NCBI GenBank assembly: GCA_035552275.1
Contig: DASZLR010000050.1
Location: forward strand, 1-23,143
DNA length: 23,143 nt
Direction of reading: 5' to 3'
Source of the DNA: DASVLX01 sp035552275
Lineage (GTDB): Bacteria; Actinomycetota; Actinomycetes; Mycobacteriales; Pseudonocardiaceae
This document shows positions 15,386 to 22,329 of this stretch, in pieces. How positions within the stretch are numbered: position 1 is the stretch's first letter; every line of letters begins with the position of its first letter. Position numbers and translations under genes: made by a program. Below the pieces are notes generated by a model. That model had not been told where the DNA came from, searched no databases, and saw only the letters and a program-made list of their open reading frames with translations.

Positions 15386-15793
15386 ATGGCTGCCAAGCGA
15401 CCGAATCCCGCGCTGTGGCTGTACTACCAGTACGGTGGCCGGTTGCCGGAGAAGCACCGGGACTGGGTGCTGCACGACGGCACCTGCCGCACCTGGCTGG
15501 TCCGGGTGTTCGCCCGCGGCCTAGTCGTGGTCGCGCCGATCGCCGCCGTGCTGTTCATGATTCTGCTGCTGCTGGGCCATTCCTGGCCGCTGGCCGCCGG
15601 TTCGGTAGTGCTGGGCCTGCTGGTCAACATCCGCTACACGCTGTCGTATTCGGTGGAGAGCGTGGACGGCCGGCTGGCCCGACACGGCTTCCCCGCCGGC
15701 CACGGCTCGGCCGTGCGCCGCAGGGCGTACGAACTCGCGCACGCGGACGAGGCCGCGCGCTACCGGGCCGCCTATCGCGCCGGCGAGGACTGA
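15386..15793 (+). CDS. DUF5313 family membrane protein
   Basis: 135 residues. The N-terminus KRPNPALWLYYQYGGRLPEK and the following VLHDGTCRTWLVR match my memory of DUF5313, a family found mostly in Mycobacteriales and Pseudonocardiales. Two adjacent membrane segments (about residues 44-64 and 69-83) are followed by a charged C-terminal part (RRRAYELAHADEAARYRAAY). Function is unknown. TACTCT, a possible -10 element, ends only 6 bases before ATG 15386, so a leaderless transcript is possible; no clear Shine-Dalgarno is visible. It diverges from the TetR gene. Confidence 0.88.
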   Translation: MAAKRPNPALWLYYQYGGRLPEKHRDWVLHDGTCRTWLVRVFARGLVVVAPIAAVLFMILLLLGHSWPLAAGSVVLGLLVNIRYTLSYSVESVDGRLARHGFPAGHGSAVRRRAYELAHADEAARYRAAYRAGED

Positions 15794-15896
15794 GCCCGAC
15801 GCGTACGCATCGGGCCCGGCTACTCCTGTCGACGTAGTACGAAATCGCTCTCCCGCGCGGATGCCGCGACCGCGGCGTCGGATGGACGCTGTCGGC

Positions 15897-16181
15897 ATGA
15901 GAGAACAGTTGTTGGCCTGGTGGCACGGCGGACCCGGCGACATGGGCTGGGGTCCGGCCTGGTGGGGGGTTTCCATGCTGGCGTTGCTCGCGATCGGCGT
16001 CGGCGTCGCGTTCTTCCTGACCCGCCGGCAGCCGCCCATCCGGGCCGGTTATCCGCCGTATCAACCGCCGTATCAGCAAAGCCCCGAGGACATGCTGGCC
16101 GCGCGCTTCGCCCGGGGCGAGATCGCCGAGGAGGAATACCTGTCCCGCCTGGCGACGCTGCGCGGCGGGCAGTCCGGTTGA
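15897..16181 (+). CDS. SHOCT domain-containing membrane protein
   Basis: 94 residues from ATG 15897 (an ATG at 15861 would add 12 residues rich in Arg; neither has a strong ribosome site). A Trp/Gly-rich N-terminus (LLAWWHGGPGDMGWGPAWWG) leads to one membrane segment (about residues 24-42). A Pro/Tyr-rich stretch (YPPYQPPYQQ) is followed by a SHOCT motif, SPEDMLAARFARGEIAEEEY (about 61-80). SHOCT is a short helical domain thought to mediate oligomerisation or membrane-protein association. The role of this protein is unknown. It seems an independent gene, 9 bases before the possible GTG start of the next one. Confidence 0.8.
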   Translation: MREQLLAWWHGGPGDMGWGPAWWGVSMLALLAIGVGVAFFLTRRQPPIRAGYPPYQPPYQQSPEDMLAARFARGEIAEEEYLSRLATLRGGQSG

Positions 16182-16220
16182 GCTCAGCGAGTGTCCGACC
16201 GTCATGTGACCATGGAGGGC

Positions 16221-16583
16221 ATGATCCGACGTTGGCACGCGCTGGTGATCGACTGTCCGGACCCGTCCGGGCTGGCCGATTTCTACCAGGAACTGCTGGG
16301 CTATCAACGGGTGAAGGACGAGGAGGACTGGGTCGCGATCGCGGATGGGCCGAACCGGCCGGCGATCGCGTTCCAGCGGGCGCCCGACCTGCGGCCGCCG
16401 CGCTGGCCCGATCCCGAACATCCGCAACAGCAGCACGTCGACATCAAGGTTGACGATGTCGACGCGGCCGACGCGGCGGAACCGCGGGTGCTCGCGCTCG
16501 GCGCGCGGCGACTACCCGGCGAGGGAAAAGAATTCCGGGTGTACGCCGACCCGGTGGGTCATCCCTTCTGCCTGGTCTGGTGA
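16221..16583 (+). CDS. VOC family protein (glyoxalase-like domain)
   Basis: 120 residues from ATG 16221; GTG 16191 or ATG 16212 would add up to 10 residues that have no family counterpart. A single vicinal-oxygen-chelate module of the Glyoxalase_6 sort: RRWHALVIDCPDPSGLADFY with the ELLGY segment, then DWVAIADGPNRPAIAFQRAP, the second half beginning QQHVDIKVDDVDAAD, and the ending YADPVGHPFCLVW. H5 and the histidine of QQHVDIKV are possible metal ligands, but the family contains both enzymes and binding or resistance proteins, so no activity is assigned. Its stop abuts the lipase remnant that follows. Confidence 0.82.
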   Translation: MIRRWHALVIDCPDPSGLADFYQELLGYQRVKDEEDWVAIADGPNRPAIAFQRAPDLRPPRWPDPEHPQQQHVDIKVDDVDAADAAEPRVLALGARRLPGEGKEFRVYADPVGHPFCLVW

Positions 16584-16922
16584 TCGAGGAACCACCTGGC
16601 CGTGGCGCTGGCCGGAACCAGTGTGGGCACGGTGGCCGCTGCCGCGCCGGCCCGTGCGGATTCGCCACCACCGATCAACGCGCTGACCATGCAACCCCCG
16701 CGGACCGCGCCGATCTACGCCTACCACGCGGACCACGACGAGTTGATCCCGTACAGCTCCGCGCATGCGTTGTGGAGCAAGTACTGTGCCGAGGGCGTCG
16801 CGGTGGATCTGCGGACCAGTTTCCTCGATGACCACGTCAGTTACGCGGTCACCGGAGCGCCGGGTGCGGTGGGGTATCTCGCCGACCGCTTCGCCGGTCT
16901 GCCGGCGCCCAGCAACTGCTGA
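16584..16922 (+). pseudogene. Remnant of a secreted lipase (signal-peptide tail joined to lipase C-terminus)
   Basis: An open frame beginning right after the VOC stop reads HLAVALAGTSVGTVAAAAP then ARA-DSP, which looks like the h- and c-regions of a secretion signal without its Met and positively charged start. It runs directly into about 70 residues resembling the C-terminus of actinobacterial LIP-type secretory lipases: IYAYHADHDELIPYSSAHA (the Asp of a catalytic triad), YCAEGVAVDLR, DDHVSYAVTGAPGA (the His) and a terminal LADRFAGLPAPSNC. The nucleophile GxSxG part and most of the alpha/beta-hydrolase core are missing. A GTG at 16602 could start a 106-residue product, but without charge before the hydrophobic stretch. 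I read this as a gene with an internal deletion and a lost 5' end. Confidence 0.6.
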
Positions 16923-16941
16923 GCAGCCGCACTGCTGAAAC

Positions 16942-16984
16942 TGTCGAATTGTTGATGGGCTGACGGGAGTTCCGGTGTCGAATT
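16942..16984 (+). repeat. 9-bp direct repeat TGTCGAATT at the TetR start
   Basis: TGTCGAATT occurs at 16942-16950 and again at 16976-16984, 34 bases apart, the second copy covering the GTG start codon of the TetR gene. It is AT-rich for this genome. It may be a chance repeat or half of an autoregulatory site; the copies are not palindromic. Confidence 0.3.
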
Positions 16985-17613
16985 CACAGCCGAGCGGCCG
17001 GCGGGACTACGGCGGCCGCTCGGCGGCGGTCCGCCGGGTCGAACGCCGGCGGCGGCTGCTGGACGCGGCGCTGGACCTGTTCGGCACCAACGGTTACGCG
17101 GCCACCTCCATCGAGCGGCTGTGCGGTCAGGCCAACGTGTCCACCCGCAATTTCTACGAGGAGTTCGCCGGCCGCGAGTCGCTGCTCATCGCCCTGCACG
17201 ACCACATCACCGAGCGGGCGTACCACGCGGTGCTGGCCGCCGTCGCGGATCTGGTGGACGCCTCGACCGAGGAACGGGTAGACCGCGCGGTGTCCGGCTA
17301 CATCGGCACCGTCGCGGCCGATCCGCGGTGGACCAGGATCGCCTTTGTCGAGGTGGTCGGGGTGAGCGCGGCGGTCGAACGGCACCGGCTGGCCTGGCGC
17401 GGCCGGCTCGCGCAACTGGTGGAATCCGAGGCCGCGATCGCGATGAATCGCGGCGAGGCCACCAAACGGGACTTCTCGCTGACTGCGATGGCGTTCATCG
17501 GCGCGGTGAACGAGCTCGTCCACCACTGGTCGATCCACGGCCAGCAGGTGCCACTGGACCGGATCAGGGCCGAGCTGACCCGGCTGGCGATGGCCGCGCT
17601 GACCGCCCCATGA
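16975..17613 (+). CDS. TetR/AcrR family transcriptional regulator
   Basis: 212 residues from GTG 16975, with CGGGAG 6 bases upstream. A basic N-terminal arm (VRRVERRRRLLDAALDLF) leads to the helix-turn-helix at about 43-63 (ATSIERLCGQANVSTRNFYEEF, the TetR pattern ending in NFYEEF). The ligand domain is helical, and ALTAP closes the protein. The next gene is convergent, so its targets cannot be read from context; the lipase remnant upstream may be what is left of a former target. A perfect 15-bp hairpin follows 14 bases after the stop. Confidence 0.9.
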   Translation: MSNSQPSGRRDYGGRSAAVRRVERRRRLLDAALDLFGTNGYAATSIERLCGQANVSTRNFYEEFAGRESLLIALHDHITERAYHAVLAAVADLVDASTEERVDRAVSGYIGTVAADPRWTRIAFVEVVGVSAAVERHRLAWRGRLAQLVESEAAIAMNRGEATKRDFSLTAMAFIGAVNELVHHWSIHGQQVPLDRIRAELTRLAMAALTAP

Positions 17614-17627
17614 TCCACCTTGGAAAC

Positions 17628-17663
17628 ACTTCGGCCGGCTCCTGAAGCGGAGCCGGCCGAAGT
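17628..17663. terminator. Bidirectional hairpin between TetR gene and sedolisin A
   Basis: A perfect 15-bp inverted repeat, ACTTCGGCCGGCTCC (17628-17642) and its complement (17649-17663), with a 6-base loop. It lies 14 bases after the TetR stop and 18 bases after the sedolisin stop on the other strand, so it can end both transcripts. There is no T-tract on either side, as is common in actinomycetes. The core GCCGGCC recurs after the other two sedolisin genes. Confidence 0.75.
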
Positions 17664-17681
17664 TCGAACCCCATCCCGCTG

Positions 17682-19010
17682 TCAGAACGAACCGGGACCG
17701 TTCGGGGTTCCCAAACCGGACGGGCCGGAATAACCGCCGACCGCCGTGCACAGGTAGCTGCCCGAGCACGACCCGTTGGAACCCGACTTCACGTCGTTCA
17801 GTGAGCCGGTGTGGCTGTAGACGTGCGAGGCATCGTTGATCGACGCGGTGTTGCCGGCGAGGGCGTAGACGCTGGCGACGATCGGCGAGGCCGCGCTGGT
17901 GCCGCCCACTTCGAGCCAGCCGTCCGAGCCGGGCAGCAGCCCGAGTTGGATCAGGGCGTCGCACAGGGTATAGCTGCCGCAGGTGTTGTAGGTGTCGTAG
18001 ACAGCCAGCCCGGTGGCCGGGTCGGCCACCGCCGACACGTCCGCGACCGTGCGCTTCGCGCACCCGGTGTCCGTCTGCCAGGCGGGCTTCGGCTCGAACG
18101 CCGAACAACCGGAACCCGCGCCGGACCACGCCGTCTCGGACCAGCCGCGACTGTTGGCGGCCTTCTTCAGCGAGGTGCCGCCGACCGCCGTCACATACGG
18201 CGAGGACGCCGGCCAGAGCACGCCGTAACCGGAGTCGCCGGAGCTCGCCGTGATCGCGACGCCATGGTGGTTGAAGTGCGCGTCATCGGTGGTGTCGGTG
18301 GGTGCTTCGGGGCCGCCCCAACTGTTCGAGACCGCCACCACGCCCGGCAGCTTCGCCGCGGTGTCCTCGGCGGCGAACATCGGCGGGTTGTCCGCCGTGG
18401 ACGCCTCCACCAGATCGATCTTGCAGTCCGCGCAGGCCGCCGAAACCATATCCAGGTCCAGGCTCTCCTCCATCGCCCAACCCGCGTCCGCGGTCGGCAA
18501 TGGCGATTTGGCGCCTTTGTCGTTCAGTTTTTTGAAGCAGCCATTCGCCGTTGTACACGCGGGCAGGTTGTTATGGCTGCGATACACCGCCAGATCGGCT
18601 TCGGCGTTCGGGTCGTCATAGGCATCCACAATCGCGACTGTCTTACCGCCGGACGGAATTCCGTTGAGGTTGTAGGCGGATCGGATATCGGCCGCCTGAT
18701 AACCGGTCGGCGAGCTCATCAGCAGCGGAGCCAGCAGGCCGACAATAGTCCGCTGCGCCCGGACCTCGCCCTGACATTTCACCTGGGCGGATCCACTGGC
18801 ACAGGGGAACGCCAACGACAGCAGACCGGAGATGCCCTGGTCTGCCGCCGGTGTCAGCGCGGGTGTCAGATCCGGCGGCACATCCGACGTCGCGGCGCCG
18901 GCCGAGCCCGAGGCCACTGTCGTGGCGAGTGCGACAGTCACCGCAGCGGCGGCACCGGCGGTCAACAGCCGCCGAACCACGTGTGCGCCGACCAGGCCCC
19001 GACCCCTCAT
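17682..19010 (-). CDS. Secreted S53 family peptidase (sedolisin), copy A
   Basis: 442 residues from the ATG at 19008-19010, behind GGAGG 7 bases away; an in-frame start 30 codons upstream is rejected because it lies before this site. A signal peptide (about 1-39, RR then a long Ala/Val-rich core, cleavage near SAGA-AT) is followed by a short pro-like region with C70 and C79. The catalytic domain begins about ADIRSAYNL (107-115). Sedolisin residues: E181 and D185 in EESLDLDM, oxyanion D259 in ASSGDSGYG, nucleophile S372 in GGTSAASP, and D406 in SLNDV, likely a calcium ligand. S53 enzymes are acid-active serine-carboxyl endopeptidases. Twelve cysteines suggest up to six disulfides. It probably works outside the cell in protein breakdown. 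First in position of three tandem paralogues. Confidence 0.93.
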   Translation of the reverse strand: MRGRGLVGAHVVRRLLTAGAAAAVTVALATTVASGSAGAATSDVPPDLTPALTPAADQGISGLLSLAFPCASGSAQVKCQGEVRAQRTIVGLLAPLLMSSPTGYQAADIRSAYNLNGIPSGGKTVAIVDAYDDPNAEADLAVYRSHNNLPACTTANGCFKKLNDKGAKSPLPTADAGWAMEESLDLDMVSAACADCKIDLVEASTADNPPMFAAEDTAAKLPGVVAVSNSWGGPEAPTDTTDDAHFNHHGVAITASSGDSGYGVLWPASSPYVTAVGGTSLKKAANSRGWSETAWSGAGSGCSAFEPKPAWQTDTGCAKRTVADVSAVADPATGLAVYDTYNTCGSYTLCDALIQLGLLPGSDGWLEVGGTSAASPIVASVYALAGNTASINDASHVYSHTGSLNDVKSGSNGSCSGSYLCTAVGGYSGPSGLGTPNGPGSF

Positions 19011-19053
19011 GTGAATTCCTCCAGTCGCGCGTTCGCGCCAATCGGATGTGAAT

Positions 19054-19060
19054 AACAATA
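19054..19060 (-). promoter_or_regulatory. Possible promoter element of sedolisin A
   Basis: On the - strand, TATTGTT sits about 44 bases before the start codon in a block that resembles one upstream of sedolisin B (TGG.A, TATTGTT, TTC, CCGAT, GG in the same order). Its conservation between paralogues suggests a -10 region. I see no convincing -35, so this is tentative. Confidence 0.3.
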
Positions 19061-19196
19061 GGATTCCACGTCCGAGTTGGCGCACGATAGGAGAATTCAA
19101 TGACGACTGTGGGTCAATTCCGTAAAACAGCCCATCCGGTTGGCTGCGATGGTGTTACCGGAAACGCGCAACTGCCGTTGCGGCCTTGAGAGCACG

Positions 19197-19226
19197 TCGG
19201 CCGGCCCCTGTTCAGGAGCCGGCCGA
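19197..19226 (-). terminator. Hairpin after sedolisin B
   Basis: TCGGCCGGC (19197-19205) pairs with GCCGGCCGA (19218-19226), a 9-bp GC-rich stem that can extend inward past one mismatch. It begins 12 bases after the sedolisin B stop and lacks a T-tract. It has the same core as the hairpins after copies A and C. Confidence 0.6.
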
Positions 19227-19238
19227 AGCGTGCGTGCG

Positions 19239-20564
19239 TCAGAACGCGCCGGTGCCGTTGGGCGTTCCCCAGCCGGTCGGTCCGTCGTAGCCGGGGCCGG
19301 CGGTGCACAGGTAGCTCCCGGAACACGAGCCGTTCGAGCCGGACGTGACGTCGTTCAGCGAGCCGGTGTGGCTGTAGACGTAGGAGCTGCCGCTGATCGA
19401 GGGGGTGTTGCCGGCGAGGGCGTACACGCTGGCGATGATCGGCGAGGCCGCGCTGGTGCCGCCCACCTCGATCCAGCCGTCCGCGCCCTGCACGACCCCG
19501 AACTCGATAAGGAAATCGCACCAGGGGTAGCTGCCGCAGGTGTTGTAGGTGTCGTAGACCGCCACACCGGTATTCGGGTCAGCCACCGCCGACACGTCCG
19601 CGACCGTTCGCTTCGAGCACCCGGTGTCATGTTGCCACGATGGCTTCGGCTCGTATGCCGAGCAGCCCGAACCAGCGCCGGACCAGGCGGTCTCCGACCA
19701 ACCGCGGGCGTTGGACGCCTTGGTCAGCGACGTCCCGCCGGCGGCGGTGACGTACGGCGAGGACGCCGGCCAGAGCGCGCCGTACCCGGAGTCGCCGGAA
19801 CTGGCCGTGATCGCGACGCCGGAATGGTTGAAGTGCGCGTCATCGGTGGTGTCGCTGGTCGCCTCGGGGCTGCCCCAGCTGTTCGAGACCGCTACCACGC
19901 CCGGCAGCTTCGCGGCGCTGTCCTCGGCGGCGAACATCGGCGCGTTGTCCGCTGTGGACCCTTCCACCAGGTCGATCTTGCAGTCCGGGCAGGTGGCCGA
20001 GACCATGTCCAGGTCGAGGCTTTCTTCCAGACCCCAGCCGGCGTCCGCGGCCGGCAGTGGCGAACTGGCGCCGTTGCCGTTGTACTTGTGGAAGCAGCCA
20101 TTGGCGGTGGTGCACGCCGACAATCCGTTGTGGCTGCGGTACACCGCGAGGTCGGCCTCGGCGTTCGGATCGTCATAGGCGTCCACGATCGCGACCGTGC
20201 GGCCGCCCGACGAGGTGCCCTTCAGGTTGTAGGCGGACCGGATGTCGGCCGACTCGTATCCGGTCGGGGTGCTCATCAGCAGCGGCGCCAGCAACCCACG
20301 GCTGTTCCGCTTCGCCTTCATCTTGCCCTGGCAGTACTCCTGGCCTGCCCCGCTGGCGCACGGGAAACTCAAGGTCAGCAGCGATGCGGAGAGCCGATCG
20401 GCCAGCGGAGTCGACACCGTCGCGGCGGACGCCTGCGGCGAACTCACCGCCGTGGCGAACGCCAGAGTGACCACGCCGGCGGTCCCGACCGTCAGCAGTC
20501 TCCGGATCGTCCGCACCGTCCGTGACTTGAATCCGCTCCGGTCCGCAGAGCCCTGACGCCTCAT
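19239..20564 (-). CDS. Secreted S53 family peptidase (sedolisin), copy B
   Basis: 441 residues from the ATG at 20562-20564 with GGAGG 7 bases upstream, the same spacing as copy A; a start 6 codons earlier is less likely. Signal peptide about 1-47 (basic start, then LLTVGTAGVVTLAFATAV, cleavage near QASA-AT). Catalytic residues are all present: E180 and D184 in LEESLDLDM, D258 in ASSGDSGYG, S371 in GGTSAASP, and D404 in SLNDV. The twelve cysteines match those of copy A. Most of the catalytic domain is the same as copy A by eye; differences cluster in the signal, the short pro-region and the segment around 345-367 (SYPWCDFLIEFGVVQGADG). Extracellular acid protease is the expected role. Confidence 0.93.
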   Translation of the reverse strand: MRRQGSADRSGFKSRTVRTIRRLLTVGTAGVVTLAFATAVSSPQASAATVSTPLADRLSASLLTLSFPCASGAGQEYCQGKMKAKRNSRGLLAPLLMSTPTGYESADIRSAYNLKGTSSGGRTVAIVDAYDDPNAEADLAVYRSHNGLSACTTANGCFHKYNGNGASSPLPAADAGWGLEESLDLDMVSATCPDCKIDLVEGSTADNAPMFAAEDSAAKLPGVVAVSNSWGSPEATSDTTDDAHFNHSGVAITASSGDSGYGALWPASSPYVTAAGGTSLTKASNARGWSETAWSGAGSGCSAYEPKPSWQHDTGCSKRTVADVSAVADPNTGVAVYDTYNTCGSYPWCDFLIEFGVVQGADGWIEVGGTSAASPIIASVYALAGNTPSISGSSYVYSHTGSLNDVTSGSNGSCSGSYLCTAGPGYDGPTGWGTPNGTGAF

Positions 20565-20805
20565 CTGAATGCCTCCAGTCACCCGATCGTGCCGCGCACA
20601 CTAATGGGTGAGATAACCCGGCGCGACCACCATCGGGTGGAACCAACAATAAGTCCCATATGACGGACAACCCAGATAAAACCGATTCAGTCACAATTCG
20701 TGAGCGATCTGGCAAACACACCCACTCGGGTGGCGGCGGTCTGTTATCGACCGGCCGCGCCGGGGGGTGACGGTACGGAGTGCAACAAACACTGAATGTT
20801 ATCTA
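20565..20805 (-). promoter_or_regulatory. Upstream region of sedolisin B, no gene seen
   Basis: About 240 bases between the sedolisin C hairpin and the start of copy B, more AT-rich than the genes around it. On the - strand it holds TATTGTT (20645-20651), shared with the copy A leader, and a GGAGG (20572-20576). No open frame with coding character is seen. The promoter of copy B should be here, but its exact position is not established. Confidence 0.4.
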
Positions 20806-20843
20806 TACGTCGGCCGACCCACGTCCCGGAGCCGGCCGACGTA
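20806..20843 (-). terminator. Hairpin after sedolisin C
   Basis: TACGTCGGCCG (20806-20816) pairs with CGGCCGACGTA (20833-20843), an 11-bp stem with a 16-base loop, 18 bases after the sedolisin C stop. No T-tract. It separates copy C from copy B, so the three genes are probably transcribed separately. Confidence 0.6.
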
Positions 20844-20861
20844 CAGATGCGCGAACCCGCG

Positions 20862-22199
20862 TCAGAACGCCGCGGTGCCGTTGGGTGTGCCCAGTCCGGT
20901 CGGGCCGTCGTAGCCGGGACCGGCGGTGCACAGGTAGCTGCCGCCGCAGGAGCCGTTCGAGCCTGAGGTGACGTCGTTCAGCGAACTGGCGTGGCCGTAC
21001 GGGTACGACCCGTCCTTGATCGACGCGGTGTTGCCGGCGAGGGCGTACACGCTGGCGATGATCGGTGTCGCCGCGCTCGTGCCGCCCACCGGGGCCCAGC
21101 CGTCAAGGCCCTGAGCGAAGCCGAACGCGATGAACCAGTCGCACCAGGGAGCACCGCCACAGGTGTTGTACGTGTCGTAGACGGCCACGCCGGTGTACGG
21201 GTCGGCGACCGCCGAGACATCGGCCGTCGTTCGCTTGCCGCACTGGGAGTCCTGCTGCCAGGACGGCTTGGGCTCGTACGCCGAGCAGCCTGAGCCAGCG
21301 CCCGACCAGGCGGTCTCGGTCCAACCACGGGCGTTGGACGCCTTGTTGAGCGACGTGCCGCCCACCGCTGTCACATAGGGCGAGGACGCCGGCCAGAATG
21401 CGCCGTAGCCGGAGTCGCCGGAGCCGGCCGTGATCGCGATACCGGGGTGGTTGAAGTGCTGGTCATCGGTGGTGTCGGTGGTCACCTCCTTGTCGCCCCA
21501 ACTGTCGGAGATCGCCACCACGCCCGGTAGCTTCGCCGCGGTGTCCTCGGCGATGTAGAGCTGCGCGTTGTCCGATGTGGACGCTTCCACCAGGTCGATC
21601 TTGCAGTCCGAGCAGGTCGCCGAGACCATGTCCAAGTCCAGGCTCTCCTCCTCGGCCCAACTGGCGTCCGCCGGCGGCAGTGGCGAGCTGGCGCCGTTCT
21701 GGTTGACCTTGTGGAAGCAGCCATTGGCGGTGGTGCACGCCGGCAGGTTGTTGTGGCTGCGGTACACCCCGAGGTCGGCTTCGGCGTTCGGGTCGTCGTT
21801 GGCGTCCACGATCGCCACCGTGCGGCCGCCCGACGAGGTTCCGTTCAGGTTGTACGCGGACCGGATGTCCGCGGACTCAAGGCCGATGGGCGTGCTCATC
21901 ACCAGCGGAGAGAGGCGCCCATTGCTGGCCCGCTTGGCCCTGATCTTGCCCAGACAGTGCGCCGTGCCGGGGCCCTTGTCGGCGGCGCACCCGAAGTCCT
22001 CGACGGCCGACTGGGTCGATGCCGAGTTCATCTCGGCGGGCCGGGCCGGCACCGCAGCCGACGCGGTCGCGTCGCCCACCGCCGCCGTCAGCGCCACCGT
22101 GACCATCGCGACCATGGCACTGGCGACCGATGTTCGCCACACAATCATTGGTTTCCGTGACAACTTTCCGTCACCGCGAACTAATGCCCGACGCCTCAT
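20862..22199 (-). CDS. Secreted S53 family peptidase (sedolisin), copy C
   Basis: 445 residues from the ATG at 22197-22199, with GAAGGG 7 bases upstream, a weaker site than in copies A and B. Signal peptide about 1-48 (basic start, then SVASAMVAMVTVALTAAV, cleavage near ASA-AV). Catalytic residues: E184 and D188 in AEEESLDLDM, D262 in TAGSGDSGYG, S375 in GGTSAATP, and D409 in SLNDV. All twelve cysteines are kept. It is the most diverged copy: its pro-region (VPARPAEMNSAS to CLGKI) differs from FPCASG of the others, SNSWG is SDSWGDKEV, and ASSGDSG is AGSGDSG. These changes are near the active site and may alter specificity. Secreted endopeptidase is the expected role. Confidence 0.92.
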   Translation of the reverse strand: MRRRALVRGDGKLSRKPMIVWRTSVASAMVAMVTVALTAAVGDATASAAVPARPAEMNSASTQSAVEDFGCAADKGPGTAHCLGKIRAKRASNGRLSPLVMSTPIGLESADIRSAYNLNGTSSGGRTVAIVDANDDPNAEADLGVYRSHNNLPACTTANGCFHKVNQNGASSPLPPADASWAEEESLDLDMVSATCSDCKIDLVEASTSDNAQLYIAEDTAAKLPGVVAISDSWGDKEVTTDTTDDQHFNHPGIAITAGSGDSGYGAFWPASSPYVTAVGGTSLNKASNARGWTETAWSGAGSGCSAYEPKPSWQQDSQCGKRTTADVSAVADPYTGVAVYDTYNTCGGAPWCDWFIAFGFAQGLDGWAPVGGTSAATPIIASVYALAGNTASIKDGSYPYGHASSLNDVTSGSNGSCGGSYLCTAGPGYDGPTGLGTPNGTAAF

Positions 22200-22329
22200 C
22201 CTGAATCCCTTCGCCCGACCCCTGTTATGGCGAATCCTTGTCTACGCAGGGCATCCGGCGTATCAGCAGTTCTACGTATACCGACCAGTAATCAAGTCGG
22301 TGGTGGACCGGTTCCGTCACGGAACGCGA
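22200..22329 (-). promoter_or_regulatory. Upstream region of sedolisin C with two inverted repeats
   Basis: 130 bases without a gene. Two small dyads are visible: CCGAC and GTCGG around a 10-base AT-rich centre (22281-22300), a possible operator, and GTTCCG and CGGAAC with a 3-base loop (22311-22325), which lies 5 bases after the stop of the small - strand gene and may be its terminator. The promoter of copy C should be in this stretch; no clear -35 and -10 pair stands out. Confidence 0.35.

Noticed and set aside
13740..15524. A 594-codon + strand frame running across the second amidohydrolase and the TetR gene
   Set aside because: It reads Arg-rich sequence in the wrong frame through two genes with clear families on both strands; no motif in it.
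17811..20525. Long + strand frames (414 and 461 codons) opposite sedolisins A and B
   Set aside because: They mirror each other only because the sedolisins are paralogues; composition is Arg/Gly/Val-rich and the - strand proteins have full catalytic motifs.
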